NCBI GenBank assembly: GCA_904501865.1
Contig: CAJGCF010000001.1
Coordinates: forward strand, 1-64,000
Source of the DNA: an uncultured Clostridia bacterium
GTDB taxonomy: Bacteria > Bacillota > Clostridia > Oscillospirales > CAG-272
DNA length: 64,000 nucleotides
Direction: 5' to 3'
The notes beneath the pieces are model-generated. The model did no database searches, was not told where the DNA came from, and was given only the letters and a program-made list of their open reading frames with translations. Of this stretch, positions 63,944 to 64,000 are shown in pieces. Every line of letters starts with the position of its first letter. Position 1 is the stretch's first letter. The translations under genes were made by a program, and so were the position numbers.

Positions 63944-64000
63944 CTCTGAGGATATCACTCTGCACAAAATGGGGCTTGCGCGTAATATCACAACAAATAT

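Larger units (their letters stand above)
44923..64000 (-). repeat. Right arm of the perfect 38.2-kb palindrome
   Basis: Exact reverse complement of 25845-44922. The arm carries second copies of all features listed for the left arm, in opposite order and orientation. The end of this arm is not reached at 64000, where it has just passed the thiT terminator hairpin. It is most likely a fold-back duplication made during assembly. Confidence 0.97.

Noticed and set aside
25845..64000. Hairpin telomere of a linear replicon, or a real inverted duplication
   Set aside because: The axis is in an ordinary gene terminator, no telomere resolvase or telomere-like repeats are present, and exact duplication of many housekeeping genes without divergence points to assembly fold-back. 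Kept only as an alternative in the findings.
1..64000. CRISPR arrays, prophage, tRNA or rRNA genes
   Set aside because: I looked for regularly spaced repeats, cas or phage genes and tRNA-like folds, and saw none apart from the SRP RNA, riboswitch and T-box.

Overview
The window reads as chromosome of an uncultured, endospore-forming member of the Clostridia (Bacillota), of moderate GC content and plausibly gut-associated. The evidence is an uninterrupted sigK, spoVAD-spoVAE, a T-box tryptophanyl-tRNA synthetase, a TPP riboswitch with thiT, AddAB recombination nucleases, the large Alu-bearing SRP RNA in front of dnaX-ybaB-recR, and a DegV/FakA fatty-acid kinase pair. No phage, CRISPR array or complete transposon is present.

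Positions 1-25844 are ordinary single-copy sequence. First comes a glycogen locus on the + strand: the tail of glgD, then glgA, glgP, a GH13 alpha-glucan hydrolase, and a FolC-like protein that has lost its ATP-binding loop. Enolase follows. Next on the - strand are addB-addA and a short QueG-like iron-sulfur protein. On the + strand come an HtrA-type protease with an OmpR-type response regulator and histidine kinase, then an RlmA-like rRNA methyltransferase and a DPM1-like glycosyltransferase. After these are uridine phosphorylase with a small lysine-rich protein (-), spoVAD-spoVAE (+) and sigK (-). The stretch ends at a TPP riboswitch.

Positions 25845-64000 form one perfect inverted repeat: two 19,078-bp arms with no spacer, with axis between 44922 and 44923, so base x on one arm pairs with base 89845-x on the other. 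Every gene in arm 1 recurs in arm 2 with identical length, protein and spacing, including polA, dnaX, trpS, topB and SRP RNA, which are normally single-copy. The axis lies in the hairpin terminator behind fakA. The simplest reading is a fold-back assembly error at that hairpin, not a real duplication; genes of arm 2 should not be counted as extra copies. The far end of arm 2 lies beyond the window.

Arm 1 carries thiT, a 600-bp non-coding patch with the left end of a decayed IS200/IS605 element, a Nat-type ABC exporter, trpS with its T-box, a class I aminotransferase, a flavin-reductase-like protein, an SH3-domain lipoprotein, polA, a nitroreductase, SRP RNA-dnaX-ybaB-recR, topB, degV (fakB-type) and fakA. 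Many promoters are near-consensus sigma-A sites with 17-bp spacers, and gene ends often carry unusually long perfect hairpins. The most interesting items are the giant palindrome, the FolC-like pseudoenzyme in the glycogen operon, and the IS200 remnant that keeps its RBS-sequestering hairpin.
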